64,000 nt of DNA from Mycolicibacter sp. MU0083 (GCF_963378075.1 NZ_OY726394.1:3472001-3536000); one strand, 5' to 3'; counted from the first letter of the stretch, positions 18,956 to 30,444 are shown. The notes: a model not told the origin generated them from the sequence alone. Program-made: numbers and translations.

Positions 18956-19944
18956 GACGGCCCCTTCCGGCCGATGGCGACCCGCGCCAGCGCGTTGACG
19001 ATCAGCGTCAGCACGAATAGCACCAGACCGCCGGCGATGTAAGCACCCGCCTTGTACTGGTCGTTGAACTCCGACGCCGTCGCGGCGATCTTGGTCGCGA
19101 ACGTGGAACCGCCGTCGAACAGCGACCAGTTGAACGCCTTCTGGGTGGACCGCAGGATGATCAGCAATGCGACCGTCTCGCCGAGCGCCCGCCCCAATCC
19201 GAGCATCGCGGCACTGATGTAGCCGGACCGGCCGAACGGCAGCATCACCATCGTGACCACTTCCCAACGCGTCGCACCCAGCGCCAGCGCGGCCTCGACC
19301 TGACCGCGCGGAGTCTGGGCGAACACGTCGCGACTGACCGCGGTGATGATCGGCAGGATCATCACCGCCAGCACGATCCCGCCGGTGAAGATGGTGCCGC
19401 CCCCGGCGACCGACGCGTTGCCGGTCGCGAACAGAAAGAATCCGCCGAGGTGGTCGTTGAGCCACACCGCGGTGCCGCGCAGCTGCGGCCCCAACACGTA
19501 CAACCCCCATGCGCCGTAGATGATCGAGGGCACCGCGGCCAACAGTTCGACCAGGTATCCCAGCGGCCCGGCCAACCGGCGCGGCGCGTATTCGGTCAGG
19601 TAGACCGCGACCCCCAGGGCCACCGGCATGGCCAGCAGCAGTGCGAACACCGACACGAACACCGTCACCTGCAGCAGTTCGGCGATACCGAAATGCATGG
19701 CGGAGGTATCGGTGGTGACCCAGGCGCCACCGAAGGTGAAAAAGTTCTCCCGGTTGCGCTGCAATGCCGGTATCGCCCGGAACAGCAGGAAGGCTCCGAC
19801 GGCGGCTATCAAAACGATGATCGACACCCCGGAGGCTTCGGCCACCAGGCGAAACGCCCGGTCCCGGAAGCGGTTTCCGCCGATGCATTCCCGGTCCGGA
19901 AGCACCGGGGGCGGCGTCATGGACGAGGCAACGATGCTCGACAC
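18952..19944 (-). CDS. pstC: Phosphate ABC transporter permease PstC (second copy)
   Basis: The 330-residue permease has about six transmembrane helices and the coupling motif [25 protein letters not shown]. It is clearly related to the first PstC of the cluster. The GTG at 19944 has GAGGGG directly in front, too close for an ideal ribosome binding site. The ATG at 19920 is an alternative that removes eight residues. The gene starts 25 bp after pstS and ends overlapping pstA. Confidence 0.9.
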   Translation of the reverse strand: MSSIVASSMTPPPVLPDRECIGGNRFRDRAFRLVAEASGVSIIVLIAAVGAFLLFRAIPALQRNRENFFTFGGAWVTTDTSAMHFGIAELLQVTVFVSVFALLLAMPVALGVAVYLTEYAPRRLAGPLGYLVELLAAVPSIIYGAWGLYVLGPQLRGTAVWLNDHLGGFFLFATGNASVAGGGTIFTGGIVLAVMILPIITAVSRDVFAQTPRGQVEAALALGATRWEVVTMVMLPFGRSGYISAAMLGLGRALGETVALLIILRSTQKAFNWSLFDGGSTFATKIAATASEFNDQYKAGAYIAGGLVLFVLTLIVNALARVAIGRKGPS

Positions 19945-19969
19945 CCCCTCGTCGATTGCGGCATCACCG

Positions 19970-21076
19970 TTACTGGATGGCGTCGATGGCGGTGCTCAGC
20001 CGCCGCTTCAGCTTCTCCGGCAACCGCACGTACCCCGCGCCCGACAATTCGTCCTGGCCTCCGCCCGACGCCGTCCGCAGGAACGACTTCACCGCGGCCG
20101 ACGTATCCGGCTCGTAGCCCTTGGAGCAGACGATCTCGTAGGTCACCAGCACCAGCGGGTAGGCGGCCGGCTGCTTGGTGCCGTAGAGCGACCTCAGATC
20201 CAACCGCAGGTCGTTGCTGTCGTCCGACTCGAAGTCGGCCGATTGGATCGCGACACCGGCGGCTTCGTCGGTCGCGGCGACCACGCCGGCACCCGAGTCG
20301 ATCATCGCCGACCGGAGATCCGCCTGGACGGCGAAGCCCTGCTCGACGTAGCCGATGGCACCCGGGGTGCTCTGCACCGCCTGCACCACGCCCGCCGACT
20401 TCTGCGCTCCCTCACCGGCATTGCCCTGGAATTCACTGCCCGCACCGAAGGTCCAGGCCTCCGGTGCCGCGGCGCTGAGGTATTTCTGGAAGTTGTCGGT
20501 GGTACCCGAGGAATCCGACCGGAAGATCGGCGTGATGGCGATCGGCGGCAGCTCCGTCCCCGGATTGAGGGCGATCAGCGCGGGGTCGTCCCAGTGGGTG
20601 ATGGTTCCGCTGAAGATCCGGGCCAGCACGTCGCCGTTGAGCACCAGGTGCTCCACCCCGTCGAGGTGATAGGGCAGGCTGATCGCGCCGAACACCAGCG
20701 GCAGGTGCCAGGCCGGATTCTGGCCGCACCGGTCGGCCGCTTCGACGGCCTGCGTGTCGCTCAGCGGAGAGTCCGATCCGGCGAAGTCGACGTGCCCGGC
20801 GATGAACTGTTCTCTGCCCGCCCCCGATCCGGTGGGGTTGTAGGAGAGATTGTTGCCCGCGCACTGCTTGGCCCACACCCGGTTGAACACCGCGATCGCG
20901 TTCTGCTGAGCCGTCGATCCCTCTGCGGTCAGGCTGCGCTTCCCCTCGCACCGAGCGGAGTCCGCCGCGTCCGCGGTGTAGCCGGTCGCGATGTTGTCGT
21001 CGCTACCGCAACCGCTCAGCCCCAGACCCGTCGTGGCGGCCGCAAACAGCGCAAGACCCGCCGTCGTGCGTCTCAT
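19970..21076 (-). CDS. pstS: Phosphate-binding lipoprotein PstS (third copy)
   Basis: The 368-residue lipoprotein has the lipobox LSGC (Cys near residue 23). Binding segments are [33 protein letters not shown] and [15 protein letters not shown]. It belongs to the same subfamily as the other two PstS proteins here and is not like M. tuberculosis PstS1, which is more distant. GAGGAG precedes the ATG. It heads the pstS-pstC-pstA-phoT series on the minus strand. A clear direct-repeat PHO box lies about 80-100 bp upstream, so induction by phosphate starvation through RegX3 is likely. Confidence 0.92.
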   Translation of the reverse strand: MRRTTAGLALFAAATTGLGLSGCGSDDNIATGYTADAADSARCEGKRSLTAEGSTAQQNAIAVFNRVWAKQCAGNNLSYNPTGSGAGREQFIAGHVDFAGSDSPLSDTQAVEAADRCGQNPAWHLPLVFGAISLPYHLDGVEHLVLNGDVLARIFSGTITHWDDPALIALNPGTELPPIAITPIFRSDSSGTTDNFQKYLSAAAPEAWTFGAGSEFQGNAGEGAQKSAGVVQAVQSTPGAIGYVEQGFAVQADLRSAMIDSGAGVVAATDEAAGVAIQSADFESDDSNDLRLDLRSLYGTKQPAAYPLVLVTYEIVCSKGYEPDTSAAVKSFLRTASGGGQDELSGAGYVRLPEKLKRRLSTAIDAIQ

Positions 21077-21157
21077 CGCTCCTCGCCCTTCTCGCTCTGC
21101 GTTGGAAAATCCTTCCGGGGAACGTATGCGCCACTCATGGATGGCAACCGCATGGCA

Positions 21158-21175
21158 GATGAACGATCGGTGAAC
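21158..21175 (-). promoter_or_regulatory. PHO box (RegX3/PhoP-type direct repeat) upstream of pstS
   Basis: On the minus strand GTTCACC (21175-21169) and GTTCATC (21164-21158) are direct repeats with an 11-bp period. This is the pattern recognised by PhoP of Streptomyces, and RegX3 of mycobacteria uses similar sites. It lies about 80 bp upstream of the third pstS and between that gene and the 3' end of mshD. Confidence 0.6.
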
Positions 21176-21190
21176 AGATGTCGTGAGCGG

Positions 21191-23732
<2,542 letters not shown>

Positions 23733-23736
<4 letters not shown>

Positions 23737-24152
23737 CGGGCGTCGTCGCGGCCGTCGCCGCCCTGGCGATCGCCGCGGCACTCGGATGGTTGCTCAACCG
23801 GCGGTCCGGGGCCCTGCGCAGCGTCGCCGACCCCGGCCCCGCCGGCGATCCGACCGGGGACGCCGCTTCCCTCGGACTGGACGCCGGGCGGCCCGCCCTG
23901 GTGCATTTCTCCGCGCCGTGGTGCGGACCGTGCGCGGCGCTGCGCCGGGTGGTCGAGCAGGTCTGCGACGACCTCGGCGTCGCGCACCGGGAGATCGACA
24001 TCGACGCCGATCCCGACGCCGCCCGCAGATTCTCGGTGCTGTCGCTGCCGACCACGGTGATCTTCGACGGCGACGGCCGGCAGCGGTACCGGGCTCCCGG
24101 CGTCCCGACCGCCGCGGACCTGCGATCCGCGCTGGAACCTCTGTTGGCCTGA
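23733..24152 (+). CDS. Membrane-anchored thioredoxin-like protein (ThiX/Rv0816c type)
   Basis: The 139-residue protein has an N-terminal transmembrane segment (about 2-20) followed by a thioredoxin fold. The active site is WCGPC and the cis-proline segment is LSLPTTVIF. The ATG overlaps the lmeA stop (ATGA). It is likely an extracytoplasmic thiol-disulfide oxidoreductase, and the two genes form one operon. The name thiX is used for the M. tuberculosis gene but no link to thiamine is visible here. Confidence 0.85.
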
Positions 24153-24168
24153 CGACCTGGTCATTGGG

Positions 24169-24174
24169 TACTCT
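24169..24174 (+). promoter_or_regulatory. -10 box of the leaderless polycysteine leader
   Basis: TACTCT ends seven bases before the GTG of the leader peptide at 24182, so the transcript should begin exactly with the start codon. Confidence 0.65.
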
Positions 24175-24181
24175 GTACCTC

Positions 24182-24271
24182 GTGTTCGCCCGCCTCGAGC
24201 TCGTGCTCACCAAGCGCCGCACAGTCGACCTGTGCCGCACCGCGGGCTTCTGCTGTTGTCGTTGTCGCTGA
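24182..24271 (+). CDS. Cysteine-rich leader peptide (attenuator) of the rhodanese operon
   Basis: This 29-residue reading frame begins with a leaderless GTG and ends in FCCCRCR just before the stop, giving five cysteines in all. The same kind of leaderless polycysteine peptide (Ms5788A) precedes the orthologous operon in M. smegmatis. There it is reported to act as a cysteine-responsive attenuator: ribosomes stalling on cysteine codons change the downstream RNA structure. Here 91 bp separate its stop from the DUF4395 gene and contain a hairpin directly after the stop. Position, length, cysteine run and leaderless start all agree with that function. Confidence 0.85.
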   Translation: MFARLELVLTKRRTVDLCRTAGFCCCRCR

Positions 24272-24294
24272 AGCGCGACGTTTTCGCGTCGCTT
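24271..24294 (+). promoter_or_regulatory. Hairpin directly after the polycysteine leader
   Basis: GACG and CGTC form a stem closed by the bases TTTTCG. AAGC and GCTT extend the stem after a two-base bulge. It begins at the last base of the leader stop codon, so a ribosome stalled on the terminal cysteine codons would cover or disturb it. It is a candidate part of the attenuation mechanism. Confidence 0.45.
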
Positions 24295-24362
24295 CGGAGC
24301 GCCCGGTAATCCGTGGCATGTCTCCACCAGCCATTCGCCACGACAGCACCAGGGAGCATTCC

Positions 24363-24821
24363 ATGCAAAAGACCGACACCACACAGGTGGACGTCCGCGG
24401 CCCCCGTTTCGTCGCCTGGGTCACCACCGTGGTCCTGGTGGCCGTCCTGCTGATCGCCGGCGTCAGCCCGCACGGCGCCGCCGCACTGTTGGCGGCTCAG
24501 GCGGTGGTGTTCGCCGTCGGCGCGGCGCTGGGTCCGCGCCGCCACCCGTACGGGGTGGTGTTCGCCCGCCTGGTGGCACCGCGACTGGGACCGGTCACCG
24601 AGCGGGAACCGGTTGCGCCCCTGCGCTTCGCCCAACTCGTCGGCCTGCTGTTCGCGGTGATCGGGCTGGCCGGTCTCCTCGGCGCCGAACCGCTCGGATC
24701 GATCGCGACCGCGGCGGCGCTGGTGGCGGCGTTCCTCAATGCCGCCTTCGGTATCTGCCTGGGCTGCCTGCTGTACCCGCTTGCGCTGCGCCTGCACCCG
24801 GTATCGGCACCGTCGAACTGA
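24363..24821 (+). CDS. DUF4395 membrane protein of the sulfur operon
   Basis: The 152-residue protein has about four transmembrane helices (near 18-35, 38-56, 88-108 and 112-135). It carries cysteines in FGICLGCLLY in the last helix. This is the DUF4395 family, whose function is not established. It precedes the rhodanese gene and sseC, so a role in moving or handling a sulfur compound across the membrane is a reasonable guess. The ATG at 24363 is used because GGGAG lies seven bases before it; an upstream ATG at 24318 lacks such a site. Confidence 0.8.
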   Translation: MQKTDTTQVDVRGPRFVAWVTTVVLVAVLLIAGVSPHGAAALLAAQAVVFAVGAALGPRRHPYGVVFARLVAPRLGPVTEREPVAPLRFAQLVGLLFAVIGLAGLLGAEPLGSIATAAALVAAFLNAAFGICLGCLLYPLALRLHPVSAPSN

Positions 24822-24851
24822 CCGCCCGGAAGAACGGAAAGGATCCCCGCC

Positions 24852-25685
24852 ATGGCACGCTCTGACGTCCTGGTCTCCACCGACTGGGCCGAGAGCCATC
24901 TCGACGCGCCGCACACCGTCTTCGTCGAGGTCGACGAGGACACCAGCATCTACAACACCAGTCACATCCCGGGTGCCATCCGGTTGGACTGGCGCAAAGA
25001 CCTGCAGGACCCGGTGCGACGTGACGTGATCGATGCCGAGACCTTCTCCGCACTGCTCTCCGAACGCGGCATCGCCAACGACGACACCGTGATCCTCTAC
25101 GGCGGCAACAACAACTGGTTCGCCGCGTTCGCCTACTGGTATTTCAAGCTGTACGGGCACGAGTCGGTGAAGCTGCTCGACGGCGGCCGCAAGAAGTGGG
25201 AGCTCGACGGGCGCCCGCTGTCGGCCGAACCGGTCGAGCGTGCCGCCACGTCCTACACCGCCAAGCCGATGGACGAGTCCCTGCGGGCCCGGCGCGACGA
25301 GGTGGTCGCCGCGATCAACGTCACCAACCTCGTCGACGTGCGCTCCCCCGAGGAGTTCTCCGGCAGACTCCTGGCACCGGCGCACCTGCCGCAGGAGCAG
25401 AGCCAGCAGCGTGGGCACGTACCCGGTGCGATCAACGTGCCGTGGAGCCGGGCCGCCAACGAAGACGGCACCTTCAAATCCGATGAGGAGCTGGCCAAGC
25501 TGTACGCCGACGCCGGACTGGATGGTCAGCGGGAGACCATCGCCTACTGCCGGATCGGTGAGCGCTCGTCGCACACCTGGTTCGTGCTGCGTGAACTGCT
25601 CGGGCATCGCAATGTCAAGAACTACGACGGTAGTTGGATGGAATACGGCTCCCTGGTGGGCGCCCCTATCGAATTGGGAAGCTGA
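24852..25685 (+). CDS. cysA2: Thiosulfate sulfurtransferase (rhodanese) CysA2/SseA type
   Basis: The 277-residue enzyme has two rhodanese domains. The inactive N-terminal domain shows HIPGAIRLDWRKDLQDP. The C-terminal domain has the active-site loop YCRIGERSSHTWF with the catalytic cysteine. It moves sulfane sulfur from thiosulfate to acceptors such as cyanide or thiols. It is nearly the same length as Rv0815c (277). GGAAAGG precedes the ATG. sseC begins one base after its stop, and the whole operon lies behind the polycysteine attenuator. Confidence 0.95.
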   Translation: MARSDVLVSTDWAESHLDAPHTVFVEVDEDTSIYNTSHIPGAIRLDWRKDLQDPVRRDVIDAETFSALLSERGIANDDTVILYGGNNNWFAAFAYWYFKLYGHESVKLLDGGRKKWELDGRPLSAEPVERAATSYTAKPMDESLRARRDEVVAAINVTNLVDVRSPEEFSGRLLAPAHLPQEQSQQRGHVPGAINVPWSRAANEDGTFKSDEELAKLYADAGLDGQRETIAYCRIGERSSHTWFVLRELLGHRNVKNYDGSWMEYGSLVGAPIELGS

Positions 25686-25686
25686 T

Positions 25687-25989
25687 ATGTGCTCTGGACC
25701 GAAACAAGGACTGGTCTTGCCGGCCAATGTCGACCTGGAGAAGGAAACGGTGATCACCGGTCGCGTGGTCGACAGCGACGGGCAGACGGTCGGCGGGGCC
25801 TTCGTCCGGCTGCTGGACTCCTCGGACGAGTTCACCGCCGAAGTCGTCGCCTCGGCCACCGGCGACTTCCGGTTCTTCGCGGCGCCCGGGGCGTGGCGGG
25901 TGCGGGCACTGTCCTCGGCCGGCAACGGCGACGCCGTGGTGACGCCGTCGGGTGCGGGCCTGCACGAAGTCGACATCAAAGTCGCCTGA
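25687..25989 (+). CDS. sseC: SseC family protein (DUF1416)
   Basis: The 100-residue protein begins MCSGPKQG and contains an Ig-like or carboxypeptidase-regulatory-like beta fold (VITGRVVDSDGQTVGGAFVRLLD). It is almost identical in pattern and length to M. tuberculosis SseC (Rv0814c). The molecular role is not established. The fixed genetic link with the rhodanese gene points to sulfur transfer, possibly through the Cys at position 2. It is the last gene of the operon. Confidence 0.92.
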   Translation: MCSGPKQGLVLPANVDLEKETVITGRVVDSDGQTVGGAFVRLLDSSDEFTAEVVASATGDFRFFAAPGAWRVRALSSAGNGDAVVTPSGAGLHEVDIKVA

Positions 25990-26060
25990 GCACGCAGCAC
26001 CTACCCGACGGCGGCGTCGTATCGCCGGGCACCCGGATCAGCCGGCCCTGCGAACGCCGC

Positions 26061-26066
26061 TAGAAT
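26061..26066 (+). promoter_or_regulatory. -10 box of a leaderless transcript for the 32-residue peptide gene
   Basis: TAGAAT ends seven bases before the GTG at 26074, the spacing expected when transcription begins at the start codon. Confidence 0.6.
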
Positions 26067-26073
26067 CTTCCCC

Positions 26074-26172
26074 GTGGTTCTGTTCTTCGAGTTGATGCTG
26101 GTGGCGGCTACTGGCCTGATCACCTGGTTTGCGCTGTACACGCTGTATCGGCTGATCACCGACGAGATGTGA
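26074..26172 (+). CDS. Small single-pass membrane protein, 32 residues
   Basis: The frame encodes a peptide with one hydrophobic helix (residues about 2-22, with [18 protein letters not shown]) and a short charged tail RLITDEM. It begins with a leaderless GTG after a good -10 box. Its TGA overlaps the GTG of the nitrobindin-like gene (GTGA), so translation of the two is coupled. The precise promoter spacing and coupling argue that it is a real gene rather than chance. Function is unknown; it may anchor or partner the downstream protein or simply couple its translation. Confidence 0.7.
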   Translation: MVLFFELMLVAATGLITWFALYTLYRLITDEM

Positions 26173-26855
26173 GCGGCTCCGACGCCGATGCGCCGGGCGG
26201 CGATGAGCGCTCGGTCGAGCGGGGTTCCGGCGACCGCGCGGTAGCTGCCGCCGCGGAGCGCGCCGCGGAGACCTCCGCCCGCAACATTCCCGTCTTCCCC
26301 CAGTCCGCGGACCTGCCGTTGCCCCCGGACACCGCCAACCTGCGCGAGGGTGCGGATCTGCACGGCGCCCTGCTGGCCCTGCTGCCGTTGGTCGGGGTGT
26401 GGCGTGGTGAAGGTGTGGGCCACGGTACCGACGGCGACTACCGGTTCGGCCAGCAGATCGTGGTCTCGCACGACGGCGGCGACTACCTCAACTGGGAAGC
26501 GCGGTCCTGGCGGATCTCCGATGACGAATCCGTCCAGCCGGCCCTGCGCGAGACCGGCTACTGGCGGTTCGTCGACGATCCGGCGGACCCCGAGGAATCC
26601 CAGGCCATCGAACTGTTGCTGGCGCACTCCGCCGGGTATGTGGAGTTGTTCTACGGGCGCCCGCACGGCCCGGCCTCCTGGGAGCTGGTCACCGATGCTT
26701 TGGCCCGCAGCAGGTCGGGGGTGCTGGTCGGCGGGGCCAAGCGTCTTTACGGGGTCGTCGAGGGCGGCGACCTGGCCTACGTCGAGGAGCGGGTGAACGC
26801 CGACGGCGAACTGGTGCCGCACCTGTCGGCCCGGCTGTCCCGCTTCATCGGCTGA
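26169..26855 (+). CDS. Nitrobindin-like heme-binding beta-barrel protein
   Basis: The 228-residue protein has a disordered N-terminus of about 50 residues and then a lipocalin/FABP-like barrel. Family markers are GVWRGEGVG at its start and [12 protein letters not shown] at the end; the histidine of the latter corresponds to the heme-binding position in nitrobindins. It corresponds to Rv0813c. Members bind ferric heme and convert peroxynitrite to nitrate. The GTG start overlaps the stop of the small membrane peptide. The gene is convergent with the PabC-like gene (53 bp between). Confidence 0.85.
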   Translation: MSGSDADAPGGDERSVERGSGDRAVAAAAERAAETSARNIPVFPQSADLPLPPDTANLREGADLHGALLALLPLVGVWRGEGVGHGTDGDYRFGQQIVVSHDGGDYLNWEARSWRISDDESVQPALRETGYWRFVDDPADPEESQAIELLLAHSAGYVELFYGRPHGPASWELVTDALARSRSGVLVGGAKRLYGVVEGGDLAYVEERVNADGELVPHLSARLSRFIG

Positions 26856-26908
26856 CCCCCGGGGTTGACTCTGCGCTGAGGGCGCACCCTTCTCGCGCTT
26901 TCCCGGTG

Positions 26909-27778
26909 TCAGCGCCCGATCGCGGCCTCGACCAATCCCGCGAATTCCCGCTCGGGGACCCGCGACTGCAGCGTCCGGCCGTCCAGGGTGTGCACCCGGG
27001 CCGCCAGGGTGATGCTGGAGACCAGCCAGATATCGTGCGCGGCAACCAGATCCGCCGTCCGCAGCGGGACGTATTCGCAGGTGTAGCCGGCCGGCCGGGC
27101 CACCTCGAACAGCGCCTCGGCGGTGGTGCCGCGCAGGATCGGGTGAGACAGCGGCGGGGTGACCAGCCGCCCGGGTTCGGCCAGCACCACGGTGGAACGC
27201 GGCCCCTCCAGCACGTAACCGTCCGAGCTGATGAAGATGACGTCGTCGGCGCCCTGCTTGGCGGCGTGCCGCAACGCCGCCATGTTCACCGCGTAGGACA
27301 GCGTCTTGGCGCCCGCCAGCAGCCACGGCATCGCCAGTGCCTGCGTCGACAACCCCCGGTCGAGGGTCACCGCCGACACGCCCTCGTGGCGGGCCGCGGC
27401 GATACGCTCCGGCAGCGGGCTCAGCATCACGTATGCGGTGGGAGCCGAACCGCCCTCCCGGCCCCGGCTGTAGATCAGTCGCAGCGCGCCCTCCCCTGTA
27501 CCGGCCCAGCGCCGCACCGCGACGTCCACGGCGTCGCGCCACTCGCCCAGGTCCGGGGCGGGCAGGTCCATCAGGTCGGCGGAGCGGCTCAGCCGCTGCA
27601 GATGTTCCTCCAACAGGCAGACGCCGCCGTCGCGCACCAGCAGGGTCTCGAATACGCCGTCGCCGCGCAGCGCCGCCAGGTCGTCGGCGTACAGCAGTGC
27701 CGAGTCCGCCGCGACCGGTCCGCCTCCCACGGTGACGATCGTCACGGCGGAGTCTGCCAATTCGGGCTCGGCTGTCAT
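26909..27778 (-). CDS. pabC: PLP class IV aminotransferase / aminodeoxychorismate lyase
   Basis: The 289-residue protein has the class IV fold: RGDGVFETLLVRDG near the N-terminus, the PLP lysine in LLAGAKTLSYAVNM, and ILRGTTAEALFEVA near the C-terminus. The family includes branched-chain aminotransferases and 4-amino-4-deoxychorismate lyases, the latter making p-aminobenzoate for folate. The M. tuberculosis counterpart Rv0812 is regarded as such a lyase. The ATG at 27778 gives the normal length; a longer frame upstream is antisense to the YgfZ-like gene. The two genes are divergent with 35 bp between. Confidence 0.85.
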   Translation of the reverse strand: MTAEPELADSAVTIVTVGGGPVAADSALLYADDLAALRGDGVFETLLVRDGGVCLLEEHLQRLSRSADLMDLPAPDLGEWRDAVDVAVRRWAGTGEGALRLIYSRGREGGSAPTAYVMLSPLPERIAAARHEGVSAVTLDRGLSTQALAMPWLLAGAKTLSYAVNMAALRHAAKQGADDVIFISSDGYVLEGPRSTVVLAEPGRLVTPPLSHPILRGTTAEALFEVARPAGYTCEYVPLRTADLVAAHDIWLVSSITLAARVHTLDGRTLQSRVPEREFAGLVEAAIGR

Positions 27779-27801
27779 GGACCGTGAGCGTAGCGGCTCC
27801 G

Positions 27802-27807
27802 TAGAGT
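27802..27807 (+). promoter_or_regulatory. -10 box of the ygfZ-like gene
   Basis: TAGAGT ends six bases before the ATG at 27814, so transcription begins at or next to the start codon. Confidence 0.5.
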
Positions 27808-27813
27808 TGGGGA

Positions 27814-28893
27814 ATGTCCGCCGTCCCCGCGCCCGATCCCGGCCCCGACGCCGGAGCCGTCTGGCACTACGGCGATCCGTTCGGCGAGCAACGCTGTGCC
27901 GCAACGTCCGCCGTCGTCGTGGACCGATCCCACCGGGCGGTGCTCGCCCTCGGCGGTCCGGAACGCCAGACGTGGCTGCACAGCCTGTGCACCCAGCACG
28001 TCGCGGATCTGCCCGACGGCGCCGGGACCGAGAATCTGACGCTGGACGCCAAGGGGCACATCCAGAATCACTGGGTACAGACCGAGCTGTCCGGGCAGAC
28101 CTGGCTGGACACCGAACCCGGGCGGGGCACGCCGCTGATCGAACACCTCCGCAGGATGGTGTTCTGGGCCGACGTCACCGTCGAGCCGGCCGACCTCGCG
28201 GTGCTGACTCTGTTGGGGCCCGACCGCGACGCGCCGGCCGTCCTCGCCGCGCTCGGGTTGACCGAGCCGCTCGCCACCCGTGCGCTGCCCCTCCCGAACA
28301 GCGCGGGCTTCGTGCGCCCGGATCCCGGGCTCGATGCGGTCGACGTGCTGGTGCCGCGCGCCGACAAGGCCGAGTGGCTGCACCGGCTGACCGCCGCCGG
28401 GGTGCGCCCCGCCGGCGTGTGGGCCTACGAGGCCACCCGGGTGGCGGCGCACCGGCCACGGCTGGGCGTGGACACCGACGATCGCAGCATTCCGCACGAA
28501 CTGAACTGGATCGGCGGGCCCGCCGTCGGCGCGGTGCATCTGGACAAGGGGTGTTACAGCGGCCAGGAGACCGTCGCGCGGGTGCACAACCTGGGCAAGC
28601 CGCCGCGGATGCTGGTGCTGCTGCAACTGGACGGATCGGTGGACCGGCCCGCGACCGGGGATCCGGTGACGTCGGGTGGGCGCGCGGTGGGCCGGCTGGG
28701 CACCGTGGTGGATCATTTCGAGCTCGGCCCCATCGCACTGGCGCTGCTCAAACGGGGACTACCCGCCGACACGCCGCTGCTGACCGGCGCCGACTCCGAG
28801 GTGAGTGCGGTGATCGACCCGGACTCGATGCCGGCACCGGATGCGCCCGGGGCCGGGCGTCTCGCCGTGGACCGGCTACGCGGCCGCCTTTGA
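27814..28893 (+). CDS. ygfZ: Folate-binding YgfZ/GcvT-like protein
   Basis: The 359-residue protein has the GcvT-like folate-binding fold and the YgfZ signature KGCYSGQETVARV with its conserved cysteine. Family members (E. coli YgfZ, human IBA57) act with folate in the assembly or repair of certain iron-sulfur clusters. It corresponds to Rv0811c. The neighbouring PabC-like gene makes a folate precursor, so the two divergent genes share a folate theme. The start is probably leaderless. Confidence 0.88.
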   Translation: MSAVPAPDPGPDAGAVWHYGDPFGEQRCAATSAVVVDRSHRAVLALGGPERQTWLHSLCTQHVADLPDGAGTENLTLDAKGHIQNHWVQTELSGQTWLDTEPGRGTPLIEHLRRMVFWADVTVEPADLAVLTLLGPDRDAPAVLAALGLTEPLATRALPLPNSAGFVRPDPGLDAVDVLVPRADKAEWLHRLTAAGVRPAGVWAYEATRVAAHRPRLGVDTDDRSIPHELNWIGGPAVGAVHLDKGCYSGQETVARVHNLGKPPRMLVLLQLDGSVDRPATGDPVTSGGRAVGRLGTVVDHFELGPIALALLKRGLPADTPLLTGADSEVSAVIDPDSMPAPDAPGAGRLAVDRLRGRL

Positions 28894-29028
28894 TAGTGAT
28901 CACACCGGTGTAGGCCGGTCGGCAGTTCGCCGCGCGACACGGTAAGCTGTCCGCAGGACAATACACACATTCAGATCGGAGCCGCCTGCACGTTGGGCCG
29001 CTCCGTTATTGCGCGAGGGGGTCCCCCC

Positions 29029-29196
29029 ATGGGCCGCGGCCGGGCTAAGGCAAAACAGACCAAGGTTGCACGGGAGCTCAAGTACAGCTCACCGACCACC
29101 GACTTCACCCAGCTTCAACGGGAGCTGGCCGGGTCTGACGTCAAAGACTCCGACGGTGACGACTCGTGGAACGGCGACGACGACTGGCGTCGCTGA
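29029..29196 (+). CDS. DUF3073 small acidic protein
   Basis: The 55-residue protein has a basic N-terminus (MGRGRAKAKQTKVARELKY) and an acidic C-terminus (DSDGDDSWNGDDDWRR). This composition is typical of the actinobacterial DUF3073 family (Rv0810c). The ATG at 29029 begins the conserved family sequence; a longer frame from 28993 adds residues not found in the family. Function is unknown. The split charge suggests nucleic-acid or ribosome contact. The 135-bp region upstream contains A+T-rich promoter-like DNA around 28940-28975. Confidence 0.85.
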   Translation: MGRGRAKAKQTKVARELKYSSPTTDFTQLQRELAGSDVKDSDGDDSWNGDDDWRR

Positions 29197-29219
29197 TCCA
29201 CGAGCGGCGTGCCGTCGGA

Positions 29220-29238
29220 CCGGTCCTGACCTGACCGG
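29220..29238. terminator. Hairpin between convergent DUF3073 gene and purM
   Basis: CCGGTC and GACCGG form a 6-bp stem with a 7-base loop between two convergent genes. There is no T-tract, which is common for mycobacterial terminators. Confidence 0.35.
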
Positions 29239-29300
29239 ACACGTCGGCCCCAGGCGGATTCCGCGGCTCTGGCCCCTCGAAGACCTCGGTCCTCGACGGC

Positions 29301-30386
<1,086 letters not shown>

Positions 30387-30394
30387 CGCGCTAA

Positions 30395-30400
30395 AGGCTA
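30395..30400 (-). promoter_or_regulatory. -10 box of purM
   Basis: On the minus strand TAGCCT ends eight bases before the purM ATG. It lies in the 58-bp gap between the last island gene and purM and would give purM its own near-leaderless transcript. Confidence 0.45.
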
Positions 30401-30444
30401 CCGGTCGTCGACCGCGCGCGGTATCGCGCTCGGTGGTTGCGGCC

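Noticed and set aside
18956..19888. Upstream extension of the pstA frame
   Set aside because: The 615-codon frame continues through pstC in another reading frame by chance; the real pstA starts at ATG 18955 in an ATGA overlap.
29029..29196. Longer start (28993) for the DUF3073 protein
   Set aside because: The added residues are absent from the family pattern, which begins MGRGRAK.
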